Shown: piece by piece, positions 7,946-17,312 of the stretch
Layout of the letters: each line of letters opens with the position of its first letter
How positions within the stretch are numbered: the stretch's first letter is position 1
NCBI RefSeq assembly: GCF_010671605.1
Contig: NZ_JAABOO010000001.1
Coordinates: 558,001 to 622,000 of the forward strand
Direction of reading: 5' to 3'
DNA: 64,000 nt
From: Leptobacterium flavescens
GTDB taxonomy: Bacteria; Bacteroidota; Bacteroidia; Flavobacteriales; Flavobacteriaceae
Notes under the pieces: generated by a model
Database searches by the model: none
Told to the model about the DNA's origin: nothing
The model's input: the letters and a program-made list of their open reading frames with translations, nothing else
Made by a program: the position numbers and the translations under genes

Positions 7946-8842
7946 TCAAGAGTTACTCTTGTTTCTCGGATGAGCATTCTGGTAGGCCTTCTTTAGCTCG
8001 GATATACTGTTATGAGTATAAACCTGTGTAGATGCTAAGCTTGCATGACCTAATAATTCCTTTACCGAGTTTAAGTCTGCACCTTGTGAAAGCATATGAG
8101 TTGCAAAAGTATGTCTTAAAATATGCGGACTCTTTTTTGCCTTTGAAGATGCCATACTAAAATAAGTATTTATTACTCTATAAACAAGCGTTTCATATAT
8201 TTTATTTCCATTTTTAAGCAAAAAAAGGAAATCGCCTGATACCGATGATTCTACCCCCTCCTTATATTCCAGATATTCTTTTATCTTGTCCAAAACCGAC
8301 GCCAATAAAGGCACTATTCTCTCCTTATTTCTCTTTCCCAGTATCTTAATCGTTCCAGAAGAGAAATCCACATCTTGCATCTTTAGGTTAATCAGTTCGC
8401 TTCTCCGCATCCCGGTAGCGTAAAACAGTTCAATTATCAGTTTGTTCCTCCTTCCTTCAAAATCGTCTTTAAAAGGTACGGAAACAAACATGTATTCCAT
8501 TTCCTGTTCGGAAAAAGGCACCTCCACTTTTTTAGGCACCTTAAGTGCCTTGTGTTTTAAAAGCGGATTCTCATGTATCTGTTCTGTTTTTAGCAGGAAT
8601 TTATAATAAGCTTTAAGCGATGCTATTTTCCGGTTCACAGACCGATTTGAAATTCCCTGATCCACCAGACTTACGATCCAGCTTCTTATAACAGAATAAT
8701 TAACCATATCTATTTCTGAGAGTTCATAATGTTCCTTGCAGAAATCCAGGAAAGCGTTCAGATCGGCACTATAGGATACAATGGTATGGGGAGAATATTT
8801 TTTCTCCAGCTGAAGATAATCCAAAAACGCTTTAAAAGGCAT
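7946..8842 (-). CDS. xerC: Tyrosine recombinase XerC/XerD family
   Basis: 298 residues, the length of chromosomal Xer recombinases that resolve dimers at dif. The N-terminal SAM-like domain is about residues 1-85 (YLQLEKKYSPHTIVSYSADL). The catalytic domain has R146 in TGMRRSEL, H240 and R243 in HILRHTFATH, a second His in LLGHASL, and the nucleophile Y275 in STQVYTH. It is not flanked by integrase cargo or att repeats, and sits between housekeeping genes upstream of hpf, so it is a chromosomal Xer protein, not a phage integrase. I cannot separate XerC from XerD with confidence by eye. Confidence 0.9.
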   Translation of the reverse strand: MPFKAFLDYLQLEKKYSPHTIVSYSADLNAFLDFCKEHYELSEIDMVNYSVIRSWIVSLVDQGISNRSVNRKIASLKAYYKFLLKTEQIHENPLLKHKALKVPKKVEVPFSEQEMEYMFVSVPFKDDFEGRRNKLIIELFYATGMRRSELINLKMQDVDFSSGTIKILGKRNKERIVPLLASVLDKIKEYLEYKEGVESSVSGDFLFLLKNGNKIYETLVYRVINTYFSMASSKAKKSPHILRHTFATHMLSQGADLNSVKELLGHASLASTQVYTHNSISELKKAYQNAHPRNKSNS

Positions 8843-8859
8843 AGAAAACCGTTATATAA

Positions 8860-8867
8860 CAAAGTTA
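8860..8867 (-). promoter_or_regulatory. -7 box upstream of xerC-hpf
   Basis: TAACTTTG on the minus strand, matching TAnnTTTG, 18 bp upstream of the xerC start codon. No TTG is present at the expected distance, so this is a half-supported promoter. Confidence 0.45.
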
Positions 8868-8923
8868 ATAAACTTTATACAGCATATCTAAAAAGTAACA
8901 ATACAAGCTTTATTTCTTTTCAA

Positions 8924-8957
8924 AAAGAAAGAGGCCGCCCACCGGGCAGCCTCTTCA
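8924..8957 (-). terminator. Terminator of the giant M43 protease gene
   Basis: Stem AAGAGGC (8929-8935) / GCCTCTT (8949-8955) with an inner GCCC/GGGC pairing around an ACC loop. On the minus strand it is followed by TCTTTTTG. It lies 60 bp after the protease stop codon. Confidence 0.75.
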
Positions 8958-9017
8958 CAAGCCAACTTAACTAACTAAACCTCCTTAACCCCAAAACACG
9001 GGTTCGTTTTATAAAGC

Positions 9018-12000
9018 TTACTGCTTTATAATTTTTCTGGTTACGGTTTTACCATTATTACTGATACGCATAAAGTAAACACCTCTAACCAATTCATTAA
9101 TATTAATTACAGATTCCCTTCTGTTCAACTCTCCCAGCTTAACCGTTTGTCCAAGGAAGTTAACAATGGAGTAAGTTCCTTTGTTCTGACTGTTCATACG
9201 CACAGTCAGGATATCGGTAGCAGGGTTAGGGAAAATGCGGATTTCATCTGATAATATTTCATCTCCTGCACCTAAAACAGAAGGGTCCTGTAACAATGCC
9301 GCAACCGGAGCTGCCTCTGTTACATTAAGGGTATAGTCTTCAGCTTCACCCGAAAGACTAAATCCACAGGCCCTCTCCTCTGCAGGTAGAGCGTTATAGG
9401 GAGCATAATCTGTCATCCTGATCCTCATTCGGGTATTACCCTCCACAGCATCATCCGGAACGGTAATACTGGCAGAAGCCGTGTTGTTAACAAGATCAAG
9501 CGTTAACTGGGTTTCCTCGGTCACTTCAAAAACGCCATTGGCATTCCAGTCAATCCAGGCATAACTTCTCAGATCACCTCTGCTATTTGTGAAATTAAGC
9601 GCCAGACTCAGCGTATAACTTTGTCCCTTACTGACATTCGTACTTATATTAGTGAAGTCTCTGTAATGTATATCACTAAATGATGTCCAGGCCGGAGAGT
9701 CATTATTAATATCTGCAAAAGTTACATTGGTCATATTAGCTCCCAGGTCTCTGGAACTTGCTTCTCCACTACAGTATACAAGCGGAGGGATCACTCTAAC
9801 AGAATAATCTTCAGTTTCTCCGAGATATGCCTGCGCACATGCTCTTTCTTCCGAAGATAGTGCATTGTAATCAGCATCTCTTGTAACACGTATACGCATT
9901 CTGGTTGCTTCGGCAACAGCATTGTCGGGTGCTTCAATATTCCCTTCCGCGCTACTGAAGTTTTCTGAAAAAGTGAGCTGCGTTTCTTCGGAAGCCTCAA
10001 AAACACCATTAGCATTCCAATCTACCCAGGCATAAGCCCTCAGATCTGCATCATTACCTATATTAATACGATTTACTGCTAATTTAAGCTTGTAACTTCT
10101 TCCTTTTCTGATATCGGTACTCACCGCGGTATAATCTCTGTAACCGGGATCGGCAAAAGCCGTCCATACCGGAGAATCATTATTAATATCCCCGAACTGT
10201 ACATTGGTCATATTAGTACCCAGGTTAACCACGGTCGCATCACAGTAATCCAAAGGAAGGAGAATATTTACCGAATAATCTTCAGTTTCTCCCAAATGCG
10301 TATTACCACAGGGCCTGTCTTCCGCGGACAGATCATTATATCTATCGCTATTGGTCATCCTCAAACGCATTCTTGTTTTCCCTTCCACGGCATCATCCGG
10401 AACAGTAATAGTTGCTGTTGCCAGGCCGAAATCGGGAGATATCGCAAGCTGGGTTTCTTCCGCCGGTTCAAAAGTGCCGTTGGCATTCCAGTCTATCCAG
10501 GCATAACTCCTCACTCTTTCGCGGCCACTTATATTGTTACCTCCCAGAGTCAGGGTAAGGTTATAGGTATTCCCTCTTCTGACATCGGTACTTATAGCAG
10601 TAAAGTCGTTATACACTTTATCAGAATCGTTTCTTTGCCTGTCGGGAGAGTCGTTATCAATACCCGCGAACTGAACATTGGTCATATTGATCTGCAAAAT
10701 ATTCACAGTACTCTCTCCGTCGCAATAGGTCAGAGCAGGCCTGATGTTTAATGTATAATCTTCCGTCTCCCCTCCTAAAGCAAAACCACAAGCTCTTTCC
10801 TCTGCAGGAAGTGCATTGTAATCTTCATCTATTGTAATTCTGATACGCATGCGGGCACTTCCCTCCTGAGCATTTTCCGGAACCGTAATAAAAGCTGTAG
10901 CCTCAGAATAATCTGCAGAGAATTCTAACTGTGTTTCTTCCGAAGGTTCGAAAAGACCATTGGAATTCCAGTCCACCCAGGCATAACTCCTGAGCTTTTG
11001 CCTGCCGATAACGTTAAAAAAGTCCAGCGTCAGGGAAAGTCTGTATTCCCTTCCTTTTCTCACATCGGTTTCCACATCGGTAAAATCTCTGTAATGAGTA
11101 TCATTATAAGAAGTCCATGCCGGAGAATCATTATTAATATCTGCAAATGTCACATTTACCATATTGGTCGACAGATCCCTTACAGTTGCTTCTCCGCTAC
11201 AAAAACTCAGTGGAGGAACGATGGTAACCGTATAATCTTCAACTTCTCCCCCCAAAGCATAACCACAGGGCCTTTCATCTGCAGGTAAAAGATTATATCC
11301 GGAATCACTTGCGGTTCTTATACGCATTCTTGTACTGCCTTCCACAGCGTCGTCCGGCACGGTAATAGATGCTGTTGCTATAGTATTTCCTGCCGATAAT
11401 ACAAGCTGAGTCTCCTCATTTTCTTCAAATATATTATTGGCATTCCAATCTATCCACACATAAGCGATATCGTTCGTCCTACCCACGTTGTCCAGTTCCA
11501 GCCTAAGGTCATAAGTATCTCCTTTTCTTATTTCGGTACTTATGCTTGTAAAATCCCTGTAATGTATATCGGAAAATGATGTCCACGCCGGAGAATCATT
11601 GTCGATATCCACGAACTTAACGTTAGTCATATTAAAACTCAGGTCTCTGGAAGTAGCATCTCCGTCGCAGTAGCGCGTCTCGGTTTCAATAGCTCCGTAA
11701 GGCTCTTCCGAATAAGCATAATCTACCAAAGACATTTTATTACCATCTTCGCTTACTTTCAATTGTAGCCAGCCGTAGTGCAGCAAGCCGTCTATAGGGA
11801 ATCTAACTCCCACAAATGCCTGATTCCCGTTCCATGCCGTATAAGAGGCATTAGAAATATCATGTAAATCAGGATAAGCTCCACCTTTAACAAAATTACT
11901 TTCATCATTAATTATTGTTTTCGCAGGGAGAGCACTCAGGTTAAGGCTGGATCCATCGGTAATTGCATCTTTCTCATAAGTTTCCAATTGCATACCCGAC

Positions 12001-15000
12001 CTTGAGGAATTATAAAACAACCCGTAGTCTGCCGTAGCAATACCATTAAGTTGAAATCTCTCAAACTCCTTGGCGGGCGTTACAAAAAGATCTCCCGGTC
12101 TGCTGGCAATATCATCCGCTATTCCATAAATCACATTATACGATTGATCGGTATAATGAATCCTGAATGCCATGGCCTGTCCCCGTGGAGAGGATCCCTG
12201 GCCGGATGCAAAAGCCGTGCTTTTAAATTCCACAATAATATCCTGAATTGCATCGGTCTTTGCATGCGCAGATGCGGAACCATTAAGCTTTATTTCTGCC
12301 GAATCCTGTCCTGTAGTTTCTACGGAAAGATTCAAGCCTGCCGGAATTGTAGTTCCCCGAAGCACATAATGAATTCCTTCGGTCAATGTTCCGGTAGTTG
12401 CAAAAGTCTCCCCGTCCAGGGTTATTTTGATCGGATGCAGGCTTCCGTTATTTTCCGTTTTCTCTACGAAAGCTATTCTGTTATAGATGATATTAGCTCC
12501 CATATCTCCGGTAGTGATAGGAGCATCGGGATGAGTATTATAAGCCCACTCCAGGAATTCGATGGAGCTTCCGTCTGCTGCAACGCTGGTCCTTAACCAT
12601 CCGTAGTAAATAGTGTCTTCACTACTTATAAGCTTTACACCAATATAAGCTGTTTTTCCATTCCATGCTGTATAATCAGGACTGGAGATCACATGCAGGT
12701 CCGGATAATTACCTCCTGCCACAAAGTTACTTTCGGGCCCGATCACAACACCCTCATTAAGAACCGCAAGGTTTTTAGAGTTAGGAACGGATACCATTTC
12801 CCTTTTAAATGCATCTACCTGAAAACTGTTTATGTTCTTATTGTAAAAGATATCGTGAAAGAAGACCCTCTTGGAATTATTATCCGAAGTTTTGTCTACG
12901 ATCACATCAGGATTCAGGTCCCGGTATATAATACTGTAGGGGTCTCTGAAATCCAGTTTGATCTCTTTTTCCCTTGTTTCAGGAGCAGTTGTAAATATAT
13001 TTTCGCCCAGACTAACTGTAAATGCACTGTTGTCCAGGTCCAGGTGATTTTCGGCATTTCCGGTTACACTAAGCTCCAGGGTGTTATCATCTTCTACCAT
13101 AAGCTTTAGCTGTAAGCCTGCAGGCAGGTTGGAAACCGTATAGTCCGTACCCGAGCTCAACACGCCTGTTTTCACGAAAGTGGCCCCGATAACATCTATT
13201 TGTAAACTATCTTTAATAGACCCGTCATTGGCAAAAGATTCCCTTAAGGTATCCGTGCCGCAAAAAAGTACAGGATCTTCTATATTTCCGGTGGTGATAG
13301 GAGTATCCGGTAATTCGTCATGAGCGTAATCAATAATATCTACATATTCTCCGTTCTCACCTACCTTTACACGAACCCAGATATAGTACCTGAAACGCCC
13401 GCTCGCATAATAAAAGCCAAGATAACCTTCCTTACCGGCCCATTCCGTATAATCTTCATTATACAATACTATATCATCGCTGAAAATATCTACGGGAAAA
13501 GCAAAGCCTGCATTGGCATCCAGAAGTGTTCCTGCCGTTAATCTTTTTGCATTATTTGATCCGGGCGCCACCGGAATGAACTTCTGATGAAAACTCACCT
13601 TCTCTCCAAAACTCCCGGCTCCGATCACGATACTGGATTTAGGAACTGCTCCCCTGTTATCTACTCTAAACGAGAACGCCAGGTTTCCTGCTCCTATGGA
13701 AAAGAAGTCATTATCTTTATCTACCCGGCTATTGATCTTCCGGTAAAAATCCCTGGTTCTTTTTGTTCTAAAGTTGAACTCTCTTTCAAAAAGAAGATTC
13801 CCTGCATTTTGGGTATCGGTAAAAGCAGTTTCGTTCATTTTAATTTTAGTCACCACAGTTGCCGTATTATCGGGATCCGTATAAGAACCACTGAGATTAA
13901 ATCTCAAGCGCTTCCCTTCATCCAAAGTAACCACAGAAGAAACACTAACTCCGGCCGGTAAGTCTGTAATGGTGTAATCTGAACTTTGAACCGTACTTTT
14001 AAAATTGTTTGACCCTCTCAGGACAAGCTCCATGGATCTCCTGTGCAGAGCTCCGTCATTCGCTGCCGATTCATTAAAATATGTATAGTTCGTATTCAAC
14101 CAGTTGGTATCGGCACCTGTTGCAAGTTGTGCAGTATTTATAGATTGATCCGGAACTCCCGGGTAAGATGAATCTATCAGCTTAAAGGTCAGTTTGCCGT
14201 ACTCTGTTTTAAAAACTACGAAACCAACCCATCTGTAAAAGGTCCTGCCCCCATAAGTAAGATAAGTTCCCAGGTACCAGATATCATTGAGATAAGTATC
14301 TATATCCGCCTGATTCTGAGAAATAATAAATTTCCAGTATTTCTCTCCGTTACCTGTATCTCCATTATCCACACTCCAGTTGGAAGCAGCGCCTATTTCG
14401 GTATTTCTGGGTAATACGGAAGCAATATCCATTCCCGGCTGGGCGCCATTATTATTCAAGACAATACCGGATCTTCCGGTTCCTCCTGTAACAGCCACAA
14501 ATAAAGAATCGTTCTGAAACTTAAATTCAAGTGCCGAATTCCCGTAGCCCAGATCTGCGCGATCTCTTTGGTAAAAACCGTATCTTTCGCCATCGGAGTT
14601 ATTGTATAACGGATTCCTGTCTATCAGGAAGTTAAAAGGGTATACATCTATGGCCCTGAACTCGATCCTGAAACCGATATCCGTGGCATTGGCAACATCA
14701 GCGGCCAGTTTTCCCTCGAATACAGCATCGGTAAAACCAAGGGTTAAATTATCTACCACATCGGTTGTGGCATGATTTACCGCGGCTCCAAGCAATCTGA
14801 ACTCAGCCGTTTTCTCGTCCAGCACTTTGATCTCTGCCGTAAGACCTTCCGGTAAATTGCTAAGCTGAAAATGCTCAGGACTCGTAAGTGTACGATTGAT
14901 AACCGGAGCTGCAAAAGAAGCGTTTTCCAGGAAAATGTTCACTTTGTTTTCCATTACTCCCGTATTAGCATCTCTTTCCTCCCTGAAAATATTGGTTCCG

Positions 15001-16349
15001 GCTCCAAGTTCACTGGAAACCACCACCCTCGAAATATTTGGCTGAGTGGTATACAGGGTCTCCTGAAGGTTAGCAGCTGAAACTACATTATTTCTCCCTG
15101 CAAGAGGACTGTTAAGAACAGCGATCATTACATCTTTTTGCCCTTTTGTAAACATACTTTGGCAGGGAGTATAGTTCATAAATTCGTTTACATTGGTCTC
15201 CACACCGCAGGATGAAAAAGTCGCGGTACAATCGGAATCATTCCGGGCTCCGGGATGTTGAAATCCAATGGTGTTTGGAGTATCCCTAATCCCGTCGTCC
15301 TTATTACAATTTGACGGGGAATTAATAGACGCAAACGGATCCCAGGTATGTTCCAGCCCCAGCCAGTGCCCCACTTCATGGGTGAAAATATGACGGAACC
15401 TTCGGTACCGGATGTCGTTCTCTACCTGATTTGCGATTACCCAATAAGAAAGGGTAATTCCCGTACCCGTTCCACTCGGTATAAGACCATTATCAATATT
15501 GGGCGGAAAACCATATCCCGATCCTCCTACAGGATCATCTCCTTCACTAAAGGAATAGGTAGAATGACGGTTTACGATCCAAACGTTTAAATATTTATTT
15601 GTAGGCCATTTGGTATCTCTTTTAAGAGCAGCAGAATTGGCCTGACTTGTACCGAATGTCCTGTAATTTACGCTATAGGTTACTCCTGTGGTGGGGTTTC
15701 CGTTCGGATCCTTTTGTGCCAGGACCAAACGAATTCCCACATTGGCCTCATCGCTCTTAAACTTGGGCTGTGCCATATCTCTGTACTCCCCCATCATATT
15801 CAGGTCTTCATTCACCCGTTTCAGAGCTCGTTTTGCCTGTTCTAATGTGAGTATATTATCGTCATCGCCGTCGTGAACCACATGAAAGACCACCGGAATG
15901 GTATATTCCGGGATAGTGGTATAATTAGGATCAACATCGGGATCCAGGGGTATCACCAGCTGATTCAGCTGATTCATATTTTGCTGGATGGTTGCTCTGG
16001 CCTGCCCCGTATTCCTTTCGATAAACGCGCTGATCTCCTTCTGGGATTGTTCTATCTGTTGAAGGTACTTTACTCTTTGAGCAGGCGAAAGTGTCTTGTA
16101 ATATTCATATTTTTTTAAACTGGTCAGGCATTGTTCTGCTTCCAGTTTTTTGATTTCGGATTTTGTCATCGAATCATAATAATCTACCTGTGCATTTACA
16201 AAGTTGCAGCAGAGGAAGACAATACCAATAAGGAGGTTAAGTAGTCCGGTTCGGTGCTTTGGTCCGGGGGGAGAAATTGTCAGTTTTATTATCCCCTTCG
16301 GAAACGAAAACCTTTTAACAATATTGGTTGTACGTAATTTGGGTCTCAT
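9018..16349 (-). CDS. Giant secreted M43 (pappalysin-type) metalloprotease with five GEVED repeats and T9SS tail
   Basis: 2443 residues. An N-terminal hydrophobic segment (about 34-54, ending in NAQ) acts as signal peptide; the preceding 33 residues make it unusually long. The M43 domain spans about 130-420, with zinc motif HEVGHWLGLEH at 324-334 and the Met-turn region EFMNYTPC. Residues ~440-1560 hold four diverged modules of 260-330 residues, each with a 'LPAGL...L.G.A' segment. Five GEVED modules follow, with G-E-x-E-D-Y near 1704, 1865, 2021, 2178 and 2330. The C-terminus is a type A T9SS sorting domain (IFPNPATDILTV ... ending KIIKQ). It should be exported by Sec, then moved across the outer membrane and anchored or released by T9SS. 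Substrate unknown. It sits alone between rpsU and xerC with its own terminator. Confidence 0.9.
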   Translation of the reverse strand: MRPKLRTTNIVKRFSFPKGIIKLTISPPGPKHRTGLLNLLIGIVFLCCNFVNAQVDYYDSMTKSEIKKLEAEQCLTSLKKYEYYKTLSPAQRVKYLQQIEQSQKEISAFIERNTGQARATIQQNMNQLNQLVIPLDPDVDPNYTTIPEYTIPVVFHVVHDGDDDNILTLEQAKRALKRVNEDLNMMGEYRDMAQPKFKSDEANVGIRLVLAQKDPNGNPTTGVTYSVNYRTFGTSQANSAALKRDTKWPTNKYLNVWIVNRHSTYSFSEGDDPVGGSGYGFPPNIDNGLIPSGTGTGITLSYWVIANQVENDIRYRRFRHIFTHEVGHWLGLEHTWDPFASINSPSNCNKDDGIRDTPNTIGFQHPGARNDSDCTATFSSCGVETNVNEFMNYTPCQSMFTKGQKDVMIAVLNSPLAGRNNVVSAANLQETLYTTQPNISRVVVSSELGAGTNIFREERDANTGVMENKVNIFLENASFAAPVINRTLTSPEHFQLSNLPEGLTAEIKVLDEKTAEFRLLGAAVNHATTDVVDNLTLGFTDAVFEGKLAADVANATDIGFRIEFRAIDVYPFNFLIDRNPLYNNSDGERYGFYQRDRADLGYGNSALEFKFQNDSLFVAVTGGTGRSGIVLNNNGAQPGMDIASVLPRNTEIGAASNWSVDNGDTGNGEKYWKFIISQNQADIDTYLNDIWYLGTYLTYGGRTFYRWVGFVVFKTEYGKLTFKLIDSSYPGVPDQSINTAQLATGADTNWLNTNYTYFNESAANDGALHRRSMELVLRGSNNFKSTVQSSDYTITDLPAGVSVSSVVTLDEGKRLRFNLSGSYTDPDNTATVVTKIKMNETAFTDTQNAGNLLFEREFNFRTKRTRDFYRKINSRVDKDNDFFSIGAGNLAFSFRVDNRGAVPKSSIVIGAGSFGEKVSFHQKFIPVAPGSNNAKRLTAGTLLDANAGFAFPVDIFSDDIVLYNEDYTEWAGKEGYLGFYYASGRFRYYIWVRVKVGENGEYVDIIDYAHDELPDTPITTGNIEDPVLFCGTDTLRESFANDGSIKDSLQIDVIGATFVKTGVLSSGTDYTVSNLPAGLQLKLMVEDDNTLELSVTGNAENHLDLDNSAFTVSLGENIFTTAPETREKEIKLDFRDPYSIIYRDLNPDVIVDKTSDNNSKRVFFHDIFYNKNINSFQVDAFKREMVSVPNSKNLAVLNEGVVIGPESNFVAGGNYPDLHVISSPDYTAWNGKTAYIGVKLISSEDTIYYGWLRTSVAADGSSIEFLEWAYNTHPDAPITTGDMGANIIYNRIAFVEKTENNGSLHPIKITLDGETFATTGTLTEGIHYVLRGTTIPAGLNLSVETTGQDSAEIKLNGSASAHAKTDAIQDIIVEFKSTAFASGQGSSPRGQAMAFRIHYTDQSYNVIYGIADDIASRPGDLFVTPAKEFERFQLNGIATADYGLFYNSSRSGMQLETYEKDAITDGSSLNLSALPAKTIINDESNFVKGGAYPDLHDISNASYTAWNGNQAFVGVRFPIDGLLHYGWLQLKVSEDGNKMSLVDYAYSEEPYGAIETETRYCDGDATSRDLSFNMTNVKFVDIDNDSPAWTSFSDIHYRDFTSISTEIRKGDTYDLRLELDNVGRTNDIAYVWIDWNANNIFEENEETQLVLSAGNTIATASITVPDDAVEGSTRMRIRTASDSGYNLLPADERPCGYALGGEVEDYTVTIVPPLSFCSGEATVRDLSTNMVNVTFADINNDSPAWTSYNDTHYRDFTDVETDVRKGREYRLSLTLDFFNVIGRQKLRSYAWVDWNSNGLFEPSEETQLEFSADYSEATAFITVPENAQEGSARMRIRITIDEDYNALPAEERACGFALGGETEDYTLNIRPALTYCDGESTVNILQINMTNVQFAGIDNDSPDRQRNDSDKVYNDFTAISTDVRRGNTYNLTLTLGGNNISGRERVRSYAWIDWNANGTFEPAEETQLAISPDFGLATATITVPDDAVEGKTRMRLRMTNSDRYNDLSAEDRPCGNTHLGETEDYSVNILLPLDYCDATVVNLGTNMTNVQFGDINNDSPVWTAFADPGYRDYTAVSTDIRKGRSYKLKLAVNRINIGNDADLRAYAWVDWNANGVFEASEETQLTFSENFSSAEGNIEAPDNAVAEATRMRIRVTRDADYNALSSEERACAQAYLGETEDYSVRVIPPLVYCSGEASSRDLGANMTNVTFADINNDSPAWTSFSDIHYRDFTNISTNVSKGQSYTLSLALNFTNSRGDLRSYAWIDWNANGVFEVTEETQLTLDLVNNTASASITVPDDAVEGNTRMRIRMTDYAPYNALPAEERACGFSLSGEAEDYTLNVTEAAPVAALLQDPSVLGAGDEILSDEIRIFPNPATDILTVRMNSQNKGTYSIVNFLGQTVKLGELNRRESVININELVRGVYFMRISNNGKTVTRKIIKQ

Positions 16350-16401
16350 TTTGTTCTGTTTATAGTGTGATGGATAGTGTTAATTGTTAAGCATCAATGC
16401 C

Positions 16402-16944
16402 AATCCCGGTGAAAGAAGTCAATAATCTCCCAGTCCGTTTTCTTTGAATTTTTCAAAGAGAACAGATATAAGAATAGTAAAACGGTATATTTTCCTGGGG
16501 TATCTTTAGGTTATATCATGGCTGGAATCTAATTTGATATTCAAATCAGAATATTCAGATCTGATATGGTCATAAAGCTGATGCTGTTCCAAGAAAAAAG
16601 ACCTTTCCCATAAAATCATTTTTTTCTTTAACCATTGAGTCATCTCATTACTATCTGATCGTGCCTAGGTTGATCGTATAGTATCATTAAAAAATTAACC
16701 AGTTAATAAATATTCCGGGTGGAAAGGAAAGTATAAGAAGTATAAAAGTTTAGCAAGGTAAAAGTATCAATAGATTTGTTAAATATTTAGTCGAATCTCC
16801 ACATGTTTTAGTATTATCTTAACATATAATCAATATTTTAACATTTATTCTATATTATTATTAGATAAATAAACAAAAAGTTATGTTATTCACTTTTTAA
16901 GAAGAAAATTAACACAAGAATATCTGAATCCGGGTGAAAGAAGT
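16402..16944. repeat. Imperfect 18-bp direct repeat pair (16402-16419, 16927-16944)
   Basis: AATCCCGGTGAAAGAAGT and AATCCGGGTGAAAGAAGT occur 525 bp apart at the two ends of the intergenic region. They differ at one base. They may be regulator sites or traces of an insertion or duplication. Confidence 0.5.
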
Positions 16945-16961
16945 AAGGAGGATTCTACAGG

Positions 16962-17016
16962 GCATAAAAAAACCGTCAGCAAACAAAGTTTTTACACTTT
17001 CTTTTCTAACGGTTGT
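16962..17016 (-). terminator. Terminator of rpsU
   Basis: AACCGT (16971-16976) pairs with ACGGTT (17009-17014), extended by a CTG/TAG-type partial match. The transcribed strand then has a run of seven T. It lies about 25 bp after the rpsU stop. The loop is long (about 32 nt), so the structure is moderate. Confidence 0.6.
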
Positions 17017-17040
17017 ATATTGTGGACAGAAAGAAATATT

Positions 17041-17235
17041 CTAGATCTCTTCCTGATCTCTCAAATGCTGAATGTATTGAGCTTTCTGAATTTGAGTTCT
17101 TCTCTGAACAGAAGGTTTTGTGAATTGCTGACGACTTCTAAGCTGACGCATAGTACCTGTTCTGTCAAACTTTCTCTTAAAACGCTTTAAAGCTCTATCT
17201 ATATTTTCTCCTTCTTTTACTGGTATAATTAACAT
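17041..17235 (-). CDS. rpsU: 30S ribosomal protein S21 (bS21)
   Basis: 64 residues with the S21 signature: N-terminal MLIIPVKEGENIDRALKRFKRK, then a very basic helix. bS21 sits at the 30S platform beside the 3' end of 16S rRNA. In Flavobacteria it has been reported to help hide the anti-Shine-Dalgarno sequence, which would explain why most genes here lack an SD. This gene is the exception: a full GGAGGTG element precedes its start, so bS21 shortage could raise its own translation. It is 77 bp downstream of the amylase gene but has its own -7 box and terminator, so it is probably monocistronic. Confidence 0.97.
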   Translation of the reverse strand: MLIIPVKEGENIDRALKRFKRKFDRTGTMRQLRSRQQFTKPSVQRRTQIQKAQYIQHLRDQEEI

Positions 17236-17240
17236 ATCTT

Positions 17241-17252
17241 ATCCACCTCCTC
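17241..17252 (-). promoter_or_regulatory. Strong Shine-Dalgarno sequence of rpsU
   Basis: On the minus strand GAGGAGGTGGAT lies upstream of the rpsU ATG (17235); GGAGG ends 10 nt before the start codon. GGAGGTG matches the core of the 16S anti-SD. Neighbouring genes have A-rich leaders without such an element. This agrees with published work on Flavobacterium johnsoniae in which bS21 levels and the rpsU SD form an autoregulatory loop; operation here is inferred. Confidence 0.85.
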
Positions 17253-17265
17253 TCGTTTAGGACTG

Positions 17266-17273
17266 CAAAGATA
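17266..17273 (-). promoter_or_regulatory. -7 box of rpsU
   Basis: TATCTTTG on the minus strand matches TAnnTTTG and predicts a transcript start near 17259 and a leader of about 24 nt that consists mainly of the SD. No TTG at the expected spacing. Confidence 0.6.
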
Positions 17274-17312
17274 ATTGTTTTTCAAGAAATAAAAAGAAGA
17301 ATATTCATTATT

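Larger units (their letters stand above)
16350..17040. other. 691-bp AT-rich intergenic region upstream of the giant protease
   Basis: No credible ORF, tRNA or known RNA was seen. Features that stand out are a near-identical direct repeat (16402-16419 and 16927-16944, 17 of 18 bases), a cluster of small palindromes at 16533-16564 (TTTGATATTCAAA, GAATATTC, TCAGATCTGA) about 190 bp upstream of the protease start, and the rpsU terminator at the right end. The length is large for this gene-dense window and suggests a complex control region for the protease. Confidence 0.6.

Noticed and set aside
7914-7949. N-terminal extension of hpf from TTG at 7949
   Set aside because: It overlaps xerC, starts at a non-ATG codon and adds residues not seen in short HPF proteins; the ATG at 7913 gives the standard N-terminus.
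7946-8842. XerC-like gene as a phage or island integrase next to tRNA genes
   Set aside because: No attachment-site duplication of a tRNA 3' end and no phage or mobile cargo were seen; the gene sits in the conserved xer-hpf-tRNA neighbourhood.
16350-17040. Possible small ORFs or ncRNA in the long intergenic region
   Set aside because: No frame of useful length and no recognisable RNA fold; only scattered palindromes and a direct repeat, which are reported separately.
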